A stretch of 64,000 nucleotides of DNA, from the NCBI GenBank assembly GCA_028751875.1, contig CM054145.1, forward strand, positions 6,213,411 through 6,277,410, written 5' to 3'. The notes below the pieces were generated by a model, which was not told where the DNA came from, did no database searches, and worked only from the letters and a program-made list of their open reading frames with translations. Source of the DNA: Rapana venosa. Taxonomy: Eukaryota > Mollusca > Gastropoda > Neogastropoda > Muricidae. Shown one piece after another: positions 1 through 10,888 of this stretch (positions are counted from its first letter, which is position 1; every line of letters begins with the position of its first letter). A program made the position numbers and the translations under genes.

Positions 1-170
1 TTAAAGTTATCTTGGAATGTTCATGGATAACAATTTGAAATGTATTTTTCTTGTGTCTTTTGAGATAATTATAGTATACAAGTTTATCAATGTGCCTGTC
101 TGTATTGTAATTGCCCTTCATGGGATGATTCAAGTGTTTTTGACTTGACTTGACTTGACTTGACTTCACG

Positions 171-203
<33 letters not shown>

Positions 204-566
204 GACATTGGGGACCTTTGTGATTTATCTATTTTAGTATTGACAATTTGGTTGAGCTCTTCAACTTGTTCAAGATTACCGAACAGTAATTAACTGTTTA
301 AGTTACTAGTCAGAGAACATTACAGAAACACAATTGTCCCCAGAATACACTGATCACAAAGCATCATCAGTAAAGCTTTGCTTGTCGTGTAAAAGAAAGA
401 ACAAAACAGTTCAACCATGAGCAACAGAACATAGAGAAAGCATTGTTCCGTTCAATTTTGATTCGTCAGTCTGCGAGAGCAGAAATAGACGAGTCTGTGA
501 CTGACGTCTTTAACTAATACCTGAGTGATAATGGCGTTTCTTGTCAATTTTCTACAGTGTACCCAC
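1..566 (-). other. presumed PSMD13 intron 1, no exon seen
   Basis: By position this is intron 1 of the minus-strand PSMD13 gene. It holds a six-copy GACTT pentanucleotide run (about 141-166) followed directly by (CA)n (about 172-200). No further coding exon is visible. Confidence 0.45.
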
Positions 567-667
567 TTCTTATTGTAGAATTCTTCAATCTGTGCCCAGT
601 CCGATGCGGCATCTCCAGTACTTTTTCGCTGCTGCTCCGATAAATAAGAAGAAACGTCTCTCGGCAT
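567..667 (-). CDS. PSMD13: PSMD13 (26S proteasome regulatory subunit Rpn9), first coding exon
   Basis: This is the first coding exon of a 19S-lid proteasome subunit, a PCI-domain scaffold protein that helps assemble the 26S proteasome. The minus strand starts with ATG at 667-665 in a fair context (CCACAATG) and encodes 33 residues plus two bases. It begins MPRDVSSYLSEQQ and ends in a DWAQIEEFYNKK pattern that matches the family N-terminus, where vertebrates have a short variable start followed by a Trp-x-x-(L/I)-E-E-(L/F)-Y-x-K-K motif. The exon ends in phase 2 at a GTGGGT donor (566-561), where the family continues with Leu-Trp, so the boundary fits. The remaining exons, including the PCI domain, must lie left of position 1; I found no second exon in 1-560. 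Identification is from remembered family similarity over a short stretch, so paralogue confusion is possible but unlikely. Confidence 0.68.
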
Positions 668-800
668 TGTGGAAGATTTTGCCCGGAAGTGATCACAATT
701 GTGTGTCTTTACCAGAATGTGCACAAACACCGTGCCTTAGCCTATGCCTACTTTGCAAATGAGCTGTCTCATATCCAGGAAGACATAATGTGTGATAGGC
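668..800 (-). promoter_or_regulatory. PSMD13: PSMD13 5' UTR and proximal promoter with ETS-type site
   Basis: Directly upstream of the PSMD13 ATG the plus strand reads CCGGAAGTG (683-691), a good match to the ETS/GABP motif that is common in promoters of housekeeping genes in animals. No TATA box sits at a suitable distance. The site could also lie within the 5' UTR. The assignment is inferred from motif and position only. Confidence 0.35.
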
Positions 801-1944
801 ATACGGATATTTCTGTAATCTCTCCCTGTACGTTCTAACATTTAACAGAGCAACAAAAGCAATGATGATGATGATAAAAGAATAATAGACAAAACGTTAA
901 TTATTATAATAGTAATAGGCTAATAATGATGATGACGGGATGTCTCAGCCACACTTAATATAACTGGTCAGAAAGCTTCAATCAGCTGGTGAAAATCTTG
1001 GAAGGTCCAGCATTTCATATCTTTGGGGGGGGCGGGGATGGTATCCAGCTGAGGAAAAGAAGAAGGAGTGATGGTTATGAAGAAGGGCAGGAGGAGGATA
1101 GCACACTACATAATTATTCAGTTCAGTAACAGTAGGGACATGTTTCAAAACCGACGACGCCATTTGGGACAGCCTCCATTTCAGCATCTTCGGGCCTCAT
1201 TTTTAATTCAGATAGGCCTGTCAGTCAATCTGAAGCCAAGACTATCATCAAGACCATATCAACAAAGCATGTGGATATAGCAGTAGTAATAGCAGCAGAA
1301 GAAAAATGATGATGATTATGATGATACCAATAGTTCAATTTCTCAATAAGCAGAGAAATTCATGTGGGTTACAAGCCATATATAAGAATAATAAACACAA
1401 AAATATTATCACAGAAAGTAATTCATCTGAACAATTCTTTATAATTCCACACACGCACATACAAACATAAGCATACAACCCATCTACACCCACACACGCG
1501 AGCACGCACGTATGCATGCATGCGCACACACTGCCGACATACACGCATGCCAATGCACAAATGACTACTGCATGTATACACTAAGAGCAATATCAATTAA
1601 TATGATACACTATATTACACTAAAAACGTGACACTCAGTAAACGAATCAAATGCTCCCCTAGTTTTACGAATCACAAGGCATACGTACAATAAACAAAAA
1701 TCCACATCACAGGGAATAGTAAAATGTCCGAAAAATACACAAATGCAAACACATACACACGCAGGAATGCACAATTACACACAGCAGGCGTGCACACATG
1801 CCCATGCATACATATTTATAGCATATCATACAGTAAGAGTAATATCAATTATTATGGTACACTACATTTCATTAAAATCGTAACACTCAGTAAAAGAAAA
1901 GCACGTGTATCCTTTTTCCACGCATCCTACACAAATTAAGCTCT

Positions 1945-1977
<33 letters not shown>

Positions 1978-2517
1978 AATGCAAATTCATAGTTGCCATG
2001 TTCCTGTTGAGAAGAGAACTAATATATGTGGGTATAAAATTGTTTCTACTTTGTAGATTTTTTAACTTAGGCCCTCTGAATCCATTCTGAGAAAGAAGGA
2101 GTTCAAAGATTCTAGCCAGCACATACATTCCATCACTAACGATTCCTTTCGCTCTCTCTCTCACACGGCAGTCTTACAAACTATTCAGTTTCATGTGTAC
2201 ACAGCTCTTAATGTTACAGCAACGTATTGCAATTTTGTTCAATACACTTTTGTGCTTGACATCCAGGTCTTTATACCAGAATATTAAAGAAAAGGAGATT
2301 ACAGGGTCAGTTAAACATTGACTTGTAGGCCTGTGCAGGTATGAGTAAAATGTGTTGTGGTTTGATGTACCAAGGGGTGGGGAAATATACATACAATGTT
2401 ACCAAAGTATTCACATTTTGTCTATTTTGTTTTCTTTACTTTTTTAATGAGTAAAAGAAGTCATGTATTGTTTAAAAGCAAGCAAAACTGTTTAAAATCA
2501 CAATGGTAAAGAAGAAG
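801..2517. other. intergenic, low-complexity and AT-rich DNA
   Basis: No gene is recognised. The stretch has short ATG/ATA-rich tracts (860-940, 1300-1330), CA-rich cryptic repeats (1450-1550 and 1740-1810, which share similar flanks and may be an old duplication), and a (TC)n microsatellite at about 1945-1969. The short reading frames here look random. Confidence 0.4.
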
Positions 2518-2850
2518 GGTGGTACGATGGTTAAGACATTTTTTTCTGCTAACTAGTAAACTATGATGTTCTGGGTTCAATTCCCAGCTTCACCCTTTCT
2601 TCCCAGTTTGACAACAACAACAAATCGGCCTGAATGTCAAAGTCCTTCGGATGAGACTAAAAACCAAGGCCCCGTGTGCGAACACTCAACGAACATCTTC
2701 TGCGTACGTTGAAAACCCGTTTCGTCTTTTGGAAGATTAGGCCATTGTGTGCCGGTAGGAACAGATGACAACAACAACAAAAACCGTATGCGCACAGGTG
2801 TCGTGTTTAGACACCATCCCCGAGGTCGGAACCTAAATTGTGTGTGTGTG
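2518..2850 (+). mobile_element. tRNA-derived SINE (family A), plus orientation
   Basis: The head has a pol III A-box-like TGGTACGATGG near 2519-2529 and a B-box-like GGGTTCAATTCCCAG near 2573-2587. A body shared with other copies follows (AAGTCCTTCGGATGAGACT, the GGCCATTGTGTGCCGGTAGG block, then GTGTCGTGTTTAGACACCA). Related copies occur at 44066-44400 and, in reverse orientation, at several other places in the window. It ends in a TG/G tract. Confidence 0.7.
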
Positions 2851-2875
2851 GGGGGGGGGGGGGGGGGGGGGGGGG
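2840..2875. repeat. (TG)n followed by a run of about 26 G
   Basis: A TG dinucleotide tract passes straight into about 26 consecutive G (2850-2875). A G-run this long can form a quadruplex and is a likely site of base-calling error. Confidence 0.85.
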
Positions 2876-3110
2876 CAACAGTGGTTAAAAACCACCCAGC
2901 ACAAAACAGGGTGAGTCCGGAGCTTTCAGTTGCAGTTCCCTCACTGACCGTGTCGGCCATTTCCAAGGCAACACGTGCAGCACAGGCAAAAGGAAGGCAC
3001 ATAGCGCACAGTTACAAACACTTAGGCAAACTCTCTGAGGGCTGTCATGGATGAAATGACAATGATAATAACAATTCAGCATTAACAATGCAGTGATGAT
3101 GATGAGGAGG

Positions 3111-3138
3111 AGGAGGAGGAGGGGGATGATGATAGTAA

Positions 3139-3173
<35 letters not shown>

Positions 3174-3282
3174 AATGGCATTATCATAGCTTTGAATCTG
3201 GTAAAAGCAAATAAATCAAAGCATTTGTATTAAAATCATTCACACACATGTATGCCACCCTTACAAGGATTAACAGATTTTT

Positions 3283-3320
<38 letters not shown>
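3111..3320. repeat. microsatellite cluster (GAG)n, (GTA)n, (CA)n
   Basis: There is a GAG/GGA tract at about 3105-3126, a TAG/GTA trinucleotide tract at about 3134-3172, and a CA tract at about 3289-3319. The reading frames across them are homopolymeric and not genes. Confidence 0.85.
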
Positions 3321-3322
<2 letters not shown>

Positions 3323-3819
3323 AGATACTTAACAGGGGGAACTGATATGTTACCAAATTCTATTGATGCTGTTGTGATGGAAGAGAGTTTGTGTTTGGTC
3401 TCCACAAACGGCTTCAGTTTTACCTACACATAGCTCTAACTTGTTCTGAATCATTCAGTTCTCAATGTCTTGAAAATGGTTAGACATATTTGTCAAGAGA
3501 GAAGGAAGATTTTCAGGACTATGGCTATCAGAGGAAGAAGATGAAGGCGATGGTAGAGATGAAGAACAGACAAGAGTTAGGATGGAGAGTCAGGTGCGGA
3601 AGATGGTGAAAAAACTGGGCCAGTCTGTGGATTTGTAGTCTCATGCACACCATGATACACACTACCATCAGGACAAATTTTGCAAGTCATACACAGAGAA
3701 AGAAGCACGTGGACAACAGAGAAGCGAAGTAGTGTTGTCGTTGGTTACAGTAGTGATGTGTGGAAGCCAGAACAAAAACAAATGTAAGGGAAGCACAGGC
3801 GATGACATCTGCCCGCACA

Positions 3820-3877
3820 TGCATTTATGTGTTCTTGGTATGGTTGTAGTGTTTGTGGAGGATAAGGTGTACAGGGG

Positions 3878-3934
<57 letters not shown>

Positions 3935-3974
3935 TGTGTGTGTTGCGCGTGTGAACATGAGTGTTTGCATGGAA

Positions 3975-4026
<52 letters not shown>

Positions 4027-4050
4027 ATGACTGGACTTGCAAGGATTTTC
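3820..4050 (+). repeat. dispersed repeat with two expanded (TG)n tracts (copy 1)
   Basis: A unique-looking block (GTTCTTGGTATGG, then GTGTTTGTGGAGGATAAGG, and later GACTTGCAAGGATTTTCA) is interrupted by two long TG tracts at about 3879-3930 and 3977-4023. The same block occurs at 38578-38712 with the TG tracts short, so the expansion happened in this copy or was lost in the other. Confidence 0.65.
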
Positions 4051-4699
4051 AGGGGAAAGGCATTAAGCTACGGCTTATTTTTGAGTCTGAAGTCAATTGA
4101 ATTTTGAAAAAAATCCATCACACGAAAATTACAAATTGAAGTGTTTCAAAAGGTAAATCATATTAAAAGAAAAACATTCTGACCATTGTTGGCCAAGATT
4201 GTTAGCTAAGACACAAACATGGAGATGTAGGCCTAAAACTATTCTGGCCGGATGCAAAAGAAACACACAAATTCATCACTAAAACACAAGAGACACACAC
4301 CATACCCCCATCAGTCGCGAAGGTGAACACACACATACACACACACACACTACAAGAGGTTAGATCCCTTTTTATTTACCTGGGGACACCTCGGTGTCCT
4401 CCGGAGCAGGTCTATATAGTTATATTCAGGTCAAGACAGACCAGAACCCCAGTAGGAATTCAGCCTTGGTGTTGTCAAGTGAGAGAGACAGGACTCATTG
4501 CCTTTTGAATTTCACAGTCCCTAAATCAGACAAATCCATTGGGATTTTGATCAAAGTCAAGAAACAAAACAGTCGCAACCGCCTAGAAATCACCCTAGAT
4601 GACTTGAAATTCTACATACGCCATACATTAGTCTCTAAATCAGAGTTATCTGGTGGAGGTAAATAAAATCGCCACAACATAAGCCATATTTTATCTTTA
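4051..4699. other. intergenic, one unexplained 90-codon open frame
   Basis: No family is recognised. The frame 4394-4666 (plus strand, 90 codons) is not low-complexity and its second half reads like ordinary protein (NFTVPKSDKSIGILIKVKK, EITLDDLKFYIRH). It could be a decayed transposon or pseudogene fragment, or chance. I give it no function. Confidence 0.25.
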
Positions 4700-5040
4700 T
4701 TCTTTTATTTCGAGGATAATGGAATAAGCATTCATGTGCTTTTTTCATCCAGCCCCGTGTGTATGCAGTAAATGTGTATGTAAATTTTGTCATCCGTTCC
4801 CACCGGCACACAATGGCCTACTCTTCCAAAAAGCGGAACGGGTTTTAACGTGTGCGCAAGATGTTCTTCCTGCGTTGGCACACGGGGTCTCGGTTTATAG
4901 TCTCATCCAAAAGACTTTTGGGGAGAGTGGAGTCCCACTGATGTTAACTCCAGAGGAAAACATCCTCTTGAACGAGATATGAACCCGGGTCAGCATATCA
5001 CGAATACATCACTCTAACCACTAGGCTATACCGTCTCCCT
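4700..5040 (-). mobile_element. tRNA-derived SINE (family A), minus orientation
   Basis: Read on the minus strand, the head at about 5040-4982 has an A box (TAGCCTAGTGG, close to the pol III consensus) and a B-box-like GACCCGGGTTCATATC. The body has the diagnostic blocks GGCCATTGTGTGCCGG and CTTATTCCATTATCC near its 3' end. It is close to full length compared with the copies at 6885-7231 and 38797-39127. Confidence 0.75.
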
Positions 5041-5289
5041 AGGGCAGTCAGTGCCCTAACAAGACTGGCAGCATGGCAACAGAACACGTACAGCAGTCTT
5101 TTCCCCATAAGAGATTCTGGCTTGACCCCACCCCAGTGCCAAGAAGCTATGAGTTTGGAGAACATGTGCGTAGTACTACTGCAGAAAAGGCCATCATTCT
5201 GACCAACGCCCCCCTCCCCCAAAACAAAAAGAAAAGAAACTACCCCTCCTTTACTTTTCTTTTCTGGATTCTCTATTTTTCCTGGTGCT

Positions 5290-5480
5290 TCATGGATGGA
5301 AAAAATTGACGTGTGGTAAATCGGACACCTCAGGAAACTGATATTTAGCAGAGGTTGCTCGAGGTCGCGACCTGTATACAGGAAGTGTTTGGTTGTTTTT
5401 CACTAAAAATGTATTTTGTTATTTGCGCATGTCTTCTACTCAATTACTTCCGGCATACGATCTGTAAGAAAGTATGTGAC
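5290..5480 (+). promoter_or_regulatory. candidate CNOT2 promoter or noncoding first exon
   Basis: CpG is locally enriched against an AT-rich background. The stretch holds a perfect 12-bp palindrome AGGTCGCGACCT (5362-5373), a GGAAGTG element (about 5381) and an ETS-type ACTTCCGG (5446-5453), followed within about 20 bases by a good donor-like GTAAGA. This is what a TATA-less promoter with a short untranslated first exon could look like. It is inference only; RNA 5' ends are needed. Confidence 0.22.
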
Positions 5481-6534
5481 AAGTAATTAATATATTTTAA
5501 AATTTATTTGGTATCACTTCATATTTTTGATTCCTCTGAAATGTGTGTATGGTCTTTATCTTGTAATGCATCATTTTAGTTCATGAAATTGATGTATTTT
5601 GTATTCTTCGTCGGGAAAAAAATGTTTATGATGTAAACAAAGACGACCAGATTTATTGTTTGAAGTGATTGAAAAAATAATTCAAAAATGTATTCAAAGT
5701 TTGGTCAAATTTATGTTGACCCGGTAGATCGTACACTAAAAAAATTAGAGATTTCGCAAGAAAGTTCATACGTGTACTGCACACAATGAGTGTGGAAGGG
5801 TGGGGTTTTGCTGGAAGCACCACAGATGAAACGCAGAACAGCTCAGTAAGGTATTGGTGCATAGCACATAACTTTATACTTGGAGTGTGATACAGGTAGG
5901 CATAACAAAGTGACAGTGAATCTCAATCTTGAGGTCTGAAGATTGTTGAATGCAAAGTTTGAGCCCCAATGTGGTAGGCCTTAAACCTGTAGGCCTAAAT
6001 AAATGCTACAAATTGGGACAATGTGTCATGAATCACAAATAATGTACAAATCAAAAATGTAATACTAATCAGTGTTACCAGTTTTTGTTGTTGAATGTTG
6101 TATGTAGTGAAAATTATTGAATGTATTTGATTGATAATTTTTTTTTCACTTCTGGCCATAGAATTTTTGAAACACTCTTTAACCTGGGCAGATGACCAGG
6201 CTTTTGATTTTAGAGCCTTCTGCATTTTTCTGCTAACTTTCAATGTTGAAATTGATTTTTAAATCAGAAAATTTTCAGATATTGTATTACTTCTAGACTT
6301 GTATTGTTGTAATTGTAAAAATATAGGAAACTGACAAAATCATAGCGCTACATTACTGATTACTAGTAGTGGTACCTAAAATATAATAATTTAAGTGAAA
6401 CTGTTAAAGCAGTCTCATCAAATTGATTAATTGAATGATTGATCAGTTTTCTGTAAGTTTTATGGATAATACCATTAATGGTGCATTTTCCCTCTGTCTC
6501 TGTCTGTCTGTCTCTCTGTCTCTCTGTCTCTGTC

Positions 6535-6585
<51 letters not shown>

Positions 6586-6884
6586 TGTGCTTTATAATCC
6601 TTTAGAGTAATTAGACAAATGCTTTAAAAAACTTTTTGTTTGTGGACATTTTTTGAAATCACACGCAGAGCTTTACAAACACATTCATATATACATATAC
6701 ATGTACATCAGACGATAATTATATAAAAGTGCAGAGCTCTTACTAGTTTGGTGGAGATTCTGAAACAAATGATTATTACTAATTAATACTATATTACTTT
6801 TTATTAGCCAGTTTGATGATTCTGTGAGATGCAGATAGCCTTACATAAGTAGTTGTATTTTTTTTATTGTTAAAATTTTATTTT
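5481..6884. other. AT-rich non-coding stretch
   Basis: I see no gene. A (TC)n/(TGTC)n microsatellite lies at about 6490-6582. The reading frames on either strand are AT-rich or repeat-derived. Confidence 0.4.
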
Positions 6885-7231
6885 ATTCTTTTATATCGAG
6901 GATAATGGAATAAGCACTGAAGTGCTTTTTAAAATTTTTTTTACATCTAGTCCCCTTGTGTATGCGGTTTTGTAAATTCTGTCATCTGTTCCCACTGGCA
7001 CACAAGGCCCTACTCTTACGAAAAGTGTGACAGGATTTAACATGTGTTTAAGATGTTTTGTGTGCGTTTGCACACAGGGCCTCGGTTTATAGTCTTATCC
7101 GAAGGACTTTTGGGGAGAGTAGAGTCTGCACTGATGTTAACTCCAGGGGAAAATACCCCTTAAATGGGATTCAAACCTGGGTCGGCAGATTGCCAGCGCA
7201 ATGTTCTAACCACTAGGCTATCCCGTCCCCA
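6885..7231 (-). mobile_element. tRNA-derived SINE (family A), minus orientation
   Basis: The same element as at 4700-5040. The minus-strand A box TAGCCTAGTGG lies near 7222-7212 and the body blocks (GGCC of the cacacaaggccta segment, ATCGAGGATAATGGAATAAGC in plus orientation) are conserved. The tRNA head is intact but no longer a plausible cloverleaf. Confidence 0.75.
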
Positions 7232-7461
7232 TGTGGGTAGCCATCTAAATTTAACAATTATAACTCTACTGCAATTGTGACCTTTTCTTAAGAGTTAAAG
7301 ACATGATTTTCTTTTTACTCCCTTAGTCACTACAAATTACAATGATTGATGTGTATACATTTTCAAAAAAGAAAACTTGCACTCTTGAAAAGTTTGAATG
7401 ATTTCACATCACTTAATGATAATTTTTATTCATTTGTTGAATAGTATGGAAACTGATACTC

Positions 7462-7464
<3 letters not shown>

Positions 7465-7535
<71 letters not shown>

Positions 7536-7570
7536 TTTACATGTGTGATGTGTGTGTGTGTGTGTGTGTG
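7465..7570. repeat. (GA)n then (TG)n microsatellite
   Basis: About 33 uninterrupted GA dinucleotides (7465-7531), then a short unique spacer, then (TG)n to 7570. It abuts the 3' end of the next SINE copy. Confidence 0.9.
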
Positions 7571-7589
7571 TTTATTTTATTTCATTTTA

Positions 7590-7958
7590 ATTTTATTCTT
7601 TTATTTCAGGATAGTGGAACAAAGCACTTGAGTACTTTCTTTAAAAAAATCCAATATGCATGCAGTTTTTAAAAAAATTGTCATCCATTCCAACAATGAC
7701 GTACTCTTCCAAAAAGCAGAATAGGTTTTAACCCAAGCACAAGGTGTTCTATATGCGTTTGAACATGTGGCATTGGTTTATGATTATAGTCTGGTCAGAA
7801 TGCCTTGGTCAGAATGCCTTTTGGGGAGTTGGAGTTGGCACTGATGTTAACTCCAGGGGAAAAAAATCTATCTCCTCGAATGATGGTTCAAATTGGGGCT
7901 TGAACCCAGGTTGTCAAATTGCAAGCATTATCTGATTATGCTCCAACCACCAGGCTAC

Positions 7959-7963
<5 letters not shown>
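7590..7963 (-). mobile_element. tRNA-derived SINE (family A), diverged, minus orientation
   Basis: A more diverged copy of family A with a partial internal duplication (the segment CTTGGTCAGAATGCC occurs twice near 7790-7825). The head region is degenerate (AACCACCAGGCTACCCTG at about 7945). A (TG)n tract of about 20 repeats follows at 7962-8002. Confidence 0.65.
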
Positions 7964-8003
<40 letters not shown>

Positions 8004-8035
8004 ATGCATGCTATTTTTAAAAATAAATTTTTAAA

Positions 8036-8255
8036 AATATTTTATATCGAGGAAAATAGAATAAGCACTTATGTGCTTTTTAAAATTTTTTACATCCAGT
8101 CCACATGTGTATGCGGTTTTGTAAATTCTTCATCTGTTCCCACCGGCACACAATGGCCTACTCTTACAAAAAGCGGAACAGAATTTAATGTGAATGCAAG
8201 ATGTTCTGCATGCGTTCGCACACAGGGCCTCGGTTTATAGTCTCATCCAAAGGAC
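8036..8255 (-). mobile_element. family A SINE, truncated, minus orientation
   Basis: Body blocks of family A are present (GGAATAAGC-like start, CACCGGCACACAATGGCC, CTCGGTTTATAGTCTCATCC) but the tRNA head is missing, as expected for an internally broken or deleted copy. Confidence 0.65.
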
Positions 8256-8479
8256 TTTCTGCTTGAAGCGTGTGCACACGCATGTGTGTGTGTGTAATGC
8301 ATGTTTGATAGCTGTAAAAATGCACAACATGTATCTGAGGGCTTACCATTATTGCTGAAAAAAATATTGCCATTTGGCTGACTCAGGTTTTGTACTAAAT
8401 TTTGTACTAAATCTAAAGTTTCTTTGAAATCAGGGTGTTTTTTTGTCTTATACTAGTGTGTTCTGTGAATTTTGTCTGT

Positions 8480-8900
8480 CTCCCCCGTTCTTCAACTAGA
8501 GCTCCCATGAGTCCTGCCTTCGCCATTGCTGAGATTTTTGTTTGTTGCGAACACCCCCCCCCCCCTCCCCAGTTTAGGTAGTTGCATTCTGACTTTGGGG
8601 AAGGAGTCTTAAACACGACATCTGTGTGCACATGTTTTTTGTTGGTTTGATTTTCTTTTTCTCCATCCGTTCCTACCAGCACACAATGGCACACTCTTCT
8701 GAAAGGTGGAACAGGTTTTTAACATGTGGGCAAGATGTTCTGCATGCGTTCACACATGGAGCCTTGGTTTATAGTTTCATCCAAAGGACTTTCAACACTT
8801 TGACATTCAGTTTTTTGTCAAACTGGCAAGAAAGGGCGAGATTGGGAATCAAACTCATAACCTCAATGTTTACTTTTTGGCAGACGAATGTCTTAAGCAT
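8480..8900 (-). mobile_element. family A-related SINE fragment, minus orientation
   Basis: The segment includes CAGCACACAATGGC, GGAACAGG and CTTGGTTTATAGTTTCATCC, preceded by a run of about 13 C and an AACACGACATCTGTGTGCACATG block that also occurs at 51640-51670 and 56140-56170. The head is diverged. Confidence 0.55.
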
Positions 8901-9039
8901 CCTGTCACCTTCCTTCTTGAATTTTCCCTTAATGAATTTCTTTGAATGGAATTGAAAACAAAAGGCAACATATGCTAGGAACGAACTATAATTATAAATA
9001 TAATTTTGTTTAAAACAGTGTTATTTGCTGAACAGAACT

Positions 9040-9225
9040 GTTTATTCATATTGCCTTTTTTGGGAAGGGGGGGGGGGGGGGGGGGGGGAGTAGTAAATAA
9101 ATGTCAAATATTGAAACCAACATCAGCAAAAAAACCCAGAAAAGTTTAAGCTGCTTATGTAGCTACTTTTTTGTTTGTTGCTTTACAAGATTCAGCGCTG
9201 TATAAATTGCATAGATTATTATTAT
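9040..9225 (+). repeat. poly-G run and dispersed ATTATT-tailed repeat end
   Basis: A run of about 22 G lies at 9067-9088. A short dispersed unit follows at about 9165-9222 (TTGCTTTACAAGATTCAGCG, then CTGTATAAATTGCATAGATT, then ATTATT). Similar ends occur at 17395-17450, 17975-18045, 54008-54080 and, reversed, at 20041-20103. The form looks like the 3' end of a retroposon family with an ATT microsatellite tail. Confidence 0.6.
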
Positions 9226-10850
9226 GACTTTTTCTGCTATTACACTTAGCCCAAGAATGTGCTTTAAATTGCTTTTGGCTGCTTTTTGTTTGAGTTAAAT
9301 GTATGTTGTAAGTACTCTGTGTGTGTATGTGTGTGTGCGCGCACGCGTTTGTGCGTGCGTACTGGTTCCACCACAATCAATTCACAGAGTCTTGTCAGTC
9401 ATGATATTTTAGTTTACACTTCACTACATGTCAAGAAAAGAAAGAACTTGCGTTGTTTGATATATTTAATACATATTTGGAGGGGGTGGGGGGTGGGTGG
9501 GGATAATACAACATCTGCTAGCACTGTTTATTGCTGCACTAGTTGTTAGAACTCGTCTCACCACACTGAGCCATTTTGTTTCTTGTTCTGTCACATTGTT
9601 GGAGCCAGTAGTACTACTAGCTGGCATTAAGCCACCAACTAGGATAGGTTTTCCAATGCCTCTGTTTGCTACTGGAGTGCTTTGTTCGTCTTTTTTGGTG
9701 CAACCCACTGTGATTCAAAAATATATATATCCATATAATATACAGGATGCTACCTGCTTTGCTGTCAACTGACACAGCAGGTAGACATTGTCGTCAACAG
9801 GCCCACTCACTTTAGTTCCAACTGGAAACATTGTCATGAAAATGTTACGGGTATGGCGCTAATGGGTAGTGCTAGTAAGAGAAAAACAAACTGAGGTCAC
9901 TAAGAGACACGGAGAACCACATAATCTGTGATTATATGTATTTCGCTGTTGTGTGTGTTTAGAGGATTATGGATGTTTCAGGGTAATGCAGAGAAGTATA
10001 TTTAATTTTAAAGGTAGTGCAGAGAAGTATCAGTCAGTCAGGTTTCAGATTGGTTGAACAGAAGTGTAAGTTTTGCATAAACTCCCTTCTTGTTATAAAG
10101 TTTCAGACTGCGTAATAATAGTGTAGGTTTTGCATAAGCTCTCTTCATGTTATGTAACGTTTGATCACTCAGCCAGGCATGGATAGAGAATGACTCTTGC
10201 AGATTGGTCAGGGCATTTCAGCAGGATTTTCAAATTTACATCCACAAAGTAACCACCACACTACTCAGCCCTTATATTTTCTTATAATTCATACGTGAAA
10301 AATCAGATTTAAGCTTTCTTTGTAGTTGGTGCATCATATTCCAGATCTGTGATATAAAATCCTCCCCCCTCCTTTAAAAAAAAAAAAAAATTGTATTGCC
10401 TTCAAGCTTTTTGCTATGGAACATACATGCTTTGTTGTTCGCTTTGATTAGTTTTATATATAGTTTGCATTGTTTGCTTTAGTCTGTCAGTGTGCTAGTG
10501 TGCTTTTGGAAAAAAATAAATCATGAAATGTTTTTAGTTTCAATTACTGATTTAAATACAGGCAGTGTATAGTTTTCCATCACTAAAAGAATTCAGCTTG
10601 GTAAATTTGTCTGAATGTTTGAGTTTGCATGAACTGTCACAGTCAAAAAGCAGCAAAACACGATTTTGTGTGTGTCTTATAATATGAAAATCGTAATGGA
10701 TGGTGTGGATTTGTGACTTGTTTTGGACCAGTTTAATTTGATATTCTTTGATTCTTTCAGACTTCATGGTTCCTTCTGCCTTGACTTGTCTTCTTTAGCA
10801 AAAGGTTGCTGTTCCGCTGCTTGATGTTGAAGTGTTTTTCCTGTTCTTAG
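9226..10850. other. non-coding stretch upstream of the CNOT2 start exon
   Basis: I find no gene. There is a TG-rich tract at 9317-9360, a stem-forming segment near 9747-9783 (CTACCTGCT pairing with AGCAGGTAG) and a poly-A tract at 10374-10390. The stretch 10250-10850 may be intron or 5' UTR of CNOT2 if transcription starts further left. Confidence 0.35.
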
Positions 10851-10888
10851 TCATACTAGCGACACTGAGGGGGGAAAATGGGGGACCA
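10851..10888 (+). CDS. CNOT2: CNOT2 exon with start codon
   Basis: A strong acceptor (TTTTTCCTGTTCTTAG) precedes 38 bases that end at a strong donor GTAAGT. The ATG at 10878 has a good context (AAAATGG) and is preceded in frame by TAG and TGA inside the same exon, which fixes it as the first usable start. It contributes M-G-D plus two bases (CA). The next exon supplies A, giving Gln, and then FGYARK, equivalent to the FGASRK found near the vertebrate N-terminus. The choice rests on splice signals and phase, since three residues cannot show homology. Confidence 0.62.

Noticed and set aside
4394..4666. A real 90-residue gene
   Set aside because: No recognised family, no convincing splice or promoter context, and it sits among repeats. 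Kept only as an unexplained frame.
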